Below, in pieces: positions 59,922-64,000 of a DNA stretch of 64,000 nt. The stretch is from positions 1 through 64,000 of the forward strand of contig CAMWJS010000010.1 in assembly GCA_947174635.1 (NCBI GenBank), read 5' to 3'. The first letter of the stretch is position 1. Every line of letters begins with the position of its first letter. The notes beneath the pieces were generated by a model, which was not told the DNA's origin, made no database searches, and saw only the letters and a program-made list of their open reading frames with translations. The translations under genes were made by a program, and so were the position numbers. This stretch comes from an uncultured Muribaculaceae bacterium (GTDB lineage: Bacteria; Bacteroidota; Bacteroidia; Bacteroidales; Muribaculaceae).

Positions 59922-61790
59922 ATGAAAAGAATAAAAGCCTTGGCTGTCGGTCTTGTGGCCGGTACATTTTCGATTTGCGGCGCCCGCACCGCTCCTGACG
60001 TGATAACAAACATCGAACCTCCCTACTGGTGGGTCGGCATGGCAAACGATACACTGCAGATTATGCTTACGGGCAACAACATCGCCAGAGCTGAATTCAA
60101 CGTGAACTATACAGGTGTGAAACTCATAGAGCAACTGAGCCTTGACAGCCCCAACTATAAGTTTCTGTATCTTACTGTAGCGCCAGACACCAAGGCAGGC
60201 AAGATACAGTTGCGCTATACTCTTGACGGCAAAAAGGCATCAGTATCATACGAATTGCGTCAGCGAGACCGCTCGGCCGCCGAATACAAAGGCTTTGATG
60301 CCGGCGATGTGCTTTATCTGCTCATGCCTGACCGCTTTGCTAAGGGCATGCCTGACAAGGATATCGACATTACCGGAATGGAATTTCCAATTACCCCCGA
60401 CCGCGACAACCCCAACTCGCGCCACGGCGGCGACATGCGCGGCATCCGCAACCATCTGGATTATATCGACTCGCTCGGAGCGACCGCAATCTGGGTATGT
60501 CCTGTGCTTGAGAACGATATGCCCGGCGGCAGCTATCACGGCTACGCCACGACCGACTATTACAAAATCGACCCGCGTTTCGGATCAAACGAAGAGTATT
60601 CCCAGCTCATAAGCGAAGCCCACGACAAGGGGCTCAAGGTGGTGATGGACATGATTTTCAATCACTGCGGCCACAACCATCACTGGCTGAAGGACTCCCC
60701 GTCGAATGACTGGATCAACCATCCCGAAATGGATGTGATGACCAACTTCCGCCTCACCACCGTACACGACCCCTACGTAAGCGACTACGACCTCGAACAT
60801 ACAGTAAACGGCTGGTTTGTACCTTCAATGCCCGACCTGAACCAACGGAACCCACATCTGATGAAATATCTGACACAGAATTCTATCTGGTGGATCGAGT
60901 CAGCCAAAATCGACGGCATACGCATGGACACATATCCATACGCCGACATGCGGGCCATGGCCGGCTGGGCTGCCGATGTGCTTCGTGAATACCCCGAATT
61001 CAACATTGTGGGCGAGTGCTGGTATGGCAATGAGTCGGGCGGTGCTTTCTGGCAGGCCGGCAGCAAACTCAATCCGGTTGACACGCATCTGCCCAGTGTG
61101 ATGGATTTTTATTTCGTGCAGGACGGACGCAAGGCCTTTTATGACGACACCGACCCCTGGCATGGGCTGAACGACCTTTACGACCATCTGTCGCAAGACT
61201 TCATGTATCCGGAGCCGCAACGTATACTTACATTCCTCGACAACCACGATTCTGACCGCTTTCTGCTCGAACAGCCCGATTCGCTCGACAATTGGAAGCA
61301 GGCTGTGACTTTCCTGCTGACTTCGCGAGGCATACCTCAGATATATTACGGTACCGAAATACTGATGCATGGCAGCAAAGAGGGTAGCGACGGTTTCATA
61401 CGGCTGGATTTCCCCGGCGGATTTCCTGGCGATAAAGTCAACGCCTTTACCCGCGAGGGACGTACGCCGCAGCAGAACGAGGCCTGGGATTTCATGTCGA
61501 AACTTCTGAAATGGCGACGCGACGAGGCCCGCGACGTGATGGCCCGCGGCTCGCTAAAACATTTCATGCCGCAGAACGGACTGTATGTCTATCAGCGCAA
61601 ACTCGGAGACAAAGAGGTGACTGTCATTCTTAACGGGCGCGACACCGAGCAGACGCTGACAATGGAGCGTACAGTCGAGGCTCTGCCCTACGGCTCGCAG
61701 CTCTACGACGTTGTCGGCGGCCAGCCTGTGACAATAGAGAAAACCATGACGTTTGCACCGCGGCAGGTAATGGTATTGCAGAACTGGTAG
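59922..61790 (+). CDS. GH13 alpha-amylase/neopullulanase-type glycoside hydrolase with cyclomaltodextrinase-like N-terminal domain
   Basis: PPYWWVGMANDTLQIMLTGNNI, LMPDRFAKGMPD, MDMIFNHCGHNH, DGIRMDTYPYAD, VGECWYGN, FLDNHDSDRF. Start reset to the ATG 59922 because the track start overlaps a -7 box. Confidence 0.9.
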   Translation: MKRIKALAVGLVAGTFSICGARTAPDVITNIEPPYWWVGMANDTLQIMLTGNNIARAEFNVNYTGVKLIEQLSLDSPNYKFLYLTVAPDTKAGKIQLRYTLDGKKASVSYELRQRDRSAAEYKGFDAGDVLYLLMPDRFAKGMPDKDIDITGMEFPITPDRDNPNSRHGGDMRGIRNHLDYIDSLGATAIWVCPVLENDMPGGSYHGYATTDYYKIDPRFGSNEEYSQLISEAHDKGLKVVMDMIFNHCGHNHHWLKDSPSNDWINHPEMDVMTNFRLTTVHDPYVSDYDLEHTVNGWFVPSMPDLNQRNPHLMKYLTQNSIWWIESAKIDGIRMDTYPYADMRAMAGWAADVLREYPEFNIVGECWYGNESGGAFWQAGSKLNPVDTHLPSVMDFYFVQDGRKAFYDDTDPWHGLNDLYDHLSQDFMYPEPQRILTFLDNHDSDRFLLEQPDSLDNWKQAVTFLLTSRGIPQIYYGTEILMHGSKEGSDGFIRLDFPGGFPGDKVNAFTREGRTPQQNEAWDFMSKLLKWRRDEARDVMARGSLKHFMPQNGLYVYQRKLGDKEVTVILNGRDTEQTLTMERTVEALPYGSQLYDVVGGQPVTIEKTMTFAPRQVMVLQNW

Positions 61791-61897
61791 AACGGTCCGG
61801 ACTTCCTATTGGTGAAATTTTCTGTACGCGCGAACCGTCATCATCATTTTATCGGCAAATATTGTTAAATTTGCATTGCTTTTCAACATTCATCATA

Positions 61898-63349
61898 ATG
61901 CCTACTACCGTTTTATCCTCATTATATCAAAAGGTGACCTACCGGCTGCCTGAAAAAATCATCGAACTCACCGGATCCGGTTCCAACCGCCGATACTATC
62001 GTCTCGAAGGAGATGGAGGCATCTACATTGGCGTCATCGGAGAGTCGGTCGAAGAGAACAAAGCGTTCATAAAACTTGCCAACCATTTTGCCGACCGCAA
62101 CCTGCCGGTGCCGCGCGTTGTGGCCGTGACGCCACAGCGCGACGCTTACCTGCAGGACTATTTAGGCGACACCCTGCTGTTCGACGCAATTGCGGAAGGA
62201 CGCGCCTCGGGCGTATTTTCAGACGAAGAGAAGCGGTTGCTGTCAATGTCAATACGCAGCCTTGCCGACATACAATACCGTGGCACGGAAGGGCTCGACT
62301 TCAACGTGTGCTTCCCTCTGCCCGAATTCTGCCGCCGCACTGTAATGTGGGATCTGAATTACTTCAAATATAACTTCCTCAAACTTTCCGGACTATACTT
62401 TAATGAAAGCCGGCTCGAGGATGACTTCGAACGTCTGGCCGACTATCTCCTCTCAGAGGAATACTCTACATTCATGTACCGTGACTTTCAGTCGCGCAAC
62501 GTGATGATAAAGGATGGCCGACCGTGGTTCATCGACTTTCAGGGAGGGCGCAAAGGTCCGGCGCACTATGATGTGGCATCATTCCTCTGGCAGGCCAAAG
62601 CCAACATACCGTCAGCTTTACGCGAAGAACTGATTGACGAGTATCTCGACTCGGCCTCACGGTATGCCGCTATCGACCGCGACAAATTCAAGGAACGCCT
62701 TCAGCATGTCGTCCTGTTCAGGCTTATGCAGGTGCTTGGTGCATACGGATTCAGGGGGCTTTTCGAGAAAAAAGTCCACTTCTTGGAGAGCATTCCACCG
62801 GCTCTCCACAAGGTCAAAGAATTGCTTGAGGCCAACGACTTCAGACAATACCCCACCCTTGTAAGTACACTTGAACAGCTGGCCGACAAATTCAGACCAG
62901 TTGCAGCTGCCGACCATCTGACCGTCACCATCCGCAGTTTTTCCTATAAGCGCGGACTCCCAGACGATGCATCGGGCAACGGTGGCGGATATGTGTTCGA
63001 CTGCCGAGGCCTGCACAATCCAGGCCGCTACGCCGAATATAAGAAACTGACCGGAATGGATGCTCCTGTGATTGAGTTTCTTGAAGCCAGAGGCGAAGTA
63101 CAACCGTTTTTGGAACATTGCTACGCGCTTGCCGACAGTTCGGTCGACGTATACATGCGTCGCGGCTTCACATCGCTGACAATCGATTTCGGCTGTACTG
63201 GCGGACAGCACCGCTCGGTCTACTGCGCCGAAAAAATGGCCGCTCATCTGAGCAATAAATACGGTATTGACATCCGCCTGTGTCACCGCGAACAACGCAT
63301 CAACAAACGCTACTCCACTCTCGGACAACAGATTGTCGAGGAGGAATAA
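61898..63349 (+). CDS. AmgK-like aminoglycoside-phosphotransferase-fold sugar kinase fused to a RapZ-type C-terminal domain
   Basis: Kinase motifs TFMYRDFQSRNVMIKDGRPWFIDFQGGRKGPAHYDVASFLWQ; C-terminal TVTIRSFSYKRGLPDD...YVFDCRGLHNPGRY...LTIDFGCTGGQHRSVYCAEKMA...HREQ. Confidence 0.88.
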   Translation: MPTTVLSSLYQKVTYRLPEKIIELTGSGSNRRYYRLEGDGGIYIGVIGESVEENKAFIKLANHFADRNLPVPRVVAVTPQRDAYLQDYLGDTLLFDAIAEGRASGVFSDEEKRLLSMSIRSLADIQYRGTEGLDFNVCFPLPEFCRRTVMWDLNYFKYNFLKLSGLYFNESRLEDDFERLADYLLSEEYSTFMYRDFQSRNVMIKDGRPWFIDFQGGRKGPAHYDVASFLWQAKANIPSALREELIDEYLDSASRYAAIDRDKFKERLQHVVLFRLMQVLGAYGFRGLFEKKVHFLESIPPALHKVKELLEANDFRQYPTLVSTLEQLADKFRPVAAADHLTVTIRSFSYKRGLPDDASGNGGGYVFDCRGLHNPGRYAEYKKLTGMDAPVIEFLEARGEVQPFLEHCYALADSSVDVYMRRGFTSLTIDFGCTGGQHRSVYCAEKMAAHLSNKYGIDIRLCHREQRINKRYSTLGQQIVEEE

Positions 63350-63429
63350 ACATATCTCCCCGATATAATGACATCGAAGAGATAAACTAACTTATGATGC
63401 TTGTCGGAGACATGCTGATTGTAATGTAA

Positions 63430-63484
63430 CCCCAGGCGAAGCCTGGGGATGGACTAAGTATAAGTAATTTAGCCTCGGAGAGGC
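63430..63484. repeat. REP-like hairpin pair
   Basis: CCCCAGGC-GAA-GCCTGGGG (63430-63448) and GCCTC-GGA-GAGGC (63472-63484). Confidence 0.55.
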
Positions 63485-63572
63485 GTCATTGTGATAACTG
63501 ACGTCATCAGACGTTGAGTTCTGCAACATCCTCAAAATCAATTATAAAACATAACCGTTACTTTTGCCGCCA

Positions 63573-64000
63573 ATGAAAGCAATAATATTCGCAGCCGGAC
63601 TCGGTACACGTCTGCAACCTTTCACTCTCAGTCACCCCAAGGCTCTTGTCGAAGTCAACGGCAAGCCGATGCTGCAACGTGTCATAGAGCGACTTCGCAA
63701 TGCAGGAATAACGCAGATTGTGGTAAACGTGCACCATTTCGCGCCGCAGATTGTAGAGTTCATCAACCGCAACGACAGTTTCGGCTGCGACATCACGATA
63801 AGCGACGAGTCATCATTACTCCTCGACACCGGAGGCGGCATCGCAAAAGCGGCCGACATGCTCGATGGGGACGAGCCGTTCATCGCCTACAATGCCGACA
63901 TATTATCGGACTTCGACATCAATAAAATGATTGAGGCACATAAGAATTCGGAGGCTGACGTAACGCTGCTGACCTCGACACGCAGTTCTTCTCGCCAACT
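63573..64000 (+). CDS. Sugar-1-phosphate nucleotidyltransferase (MurU-like), truncated by window end
   Basis: MKAIIFAAGLGTRLQPFTLSHPKALVEVNGKPMLQRVIERL...LLDTGGGIAKAADML; open at the window edge; absent from the track because no stop is present. Confidence 0.85.
   Translation, partial: MKAIIFAAGLGTRLQPFTLSHPKALVEVNGKPMLQRVIERLRNAGITQIVVNVHHFAPQIVEFINRNDSFGCDITISDESSLLLDTGGGIAKAADMLDGDEPFIAYNADILSDFDINKMIEAHKNSEADVTLLTSTRSSSRQ

Noticed and set aside
62657-63328. 223-aa minus-strand ORF
   Set aside because: Antisense shadow of the RapZ-like C-terminal coding region
1-64000. tRNA, rRNA, CRISPR arrays, IS transposases, integrases, toxin-antitoxin or classical defence genes
   Set aside because: None recognised on either strand by eye; a tRNAscan/Infernal run would be needed to exclude small RNAs

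Overview
The window looks like a chromosomal housekeeping segment of a Bacteroidales genome (Muribaculaceae-like, judged from gene content, operon order and TTTG/TAnnTTTG promoters). I see no rRNA, tRNA, CRISPR array, IS element or prophage. About 50 CDS are supported: pyrK-pyrD, a minus-strand operon (alpha/beta hydrolase, membrane Mur ligase, ddl, ileS, DksA-like, lspA, DUF4296), recA, a glycogen block (glgP, GT3 glycogen synthase, type I pullulanase), rplY-pth-hslR, hemerythrin/LuxR, folE, tpiA, SPFH/NfeD, gyrA, clpC, htpG, an Omp85-like protein, rsfS-ftsH, smpB, pgk, pyrF, prfA, an amylase and an AmgK-RapZ/MurU pair cut by the window end. The items most worth following up are: (1) a Mur ligase whose N-terminal UDP-substrate domain appears replaced by a multi-TM region, clustered with an alpha/beta hydrolase and Ddl; (2) an AmgK-type sugar kinase fused to a RapZ-type C-terminal domain next to MurU; (3) a near-consensus sigma-54 promoter upstream of clpC with direct repeats about 105-130 bp upstream; (4) a dispersed ~39-41 nt perfect hairpin present twice in opposite orientation; (5) REP-like palindrome clusters; (6) a hemerythrin plus degenerate-receiver LuxR pair; (7) a 47-aa single-TM small ORF absent from the ORF track.
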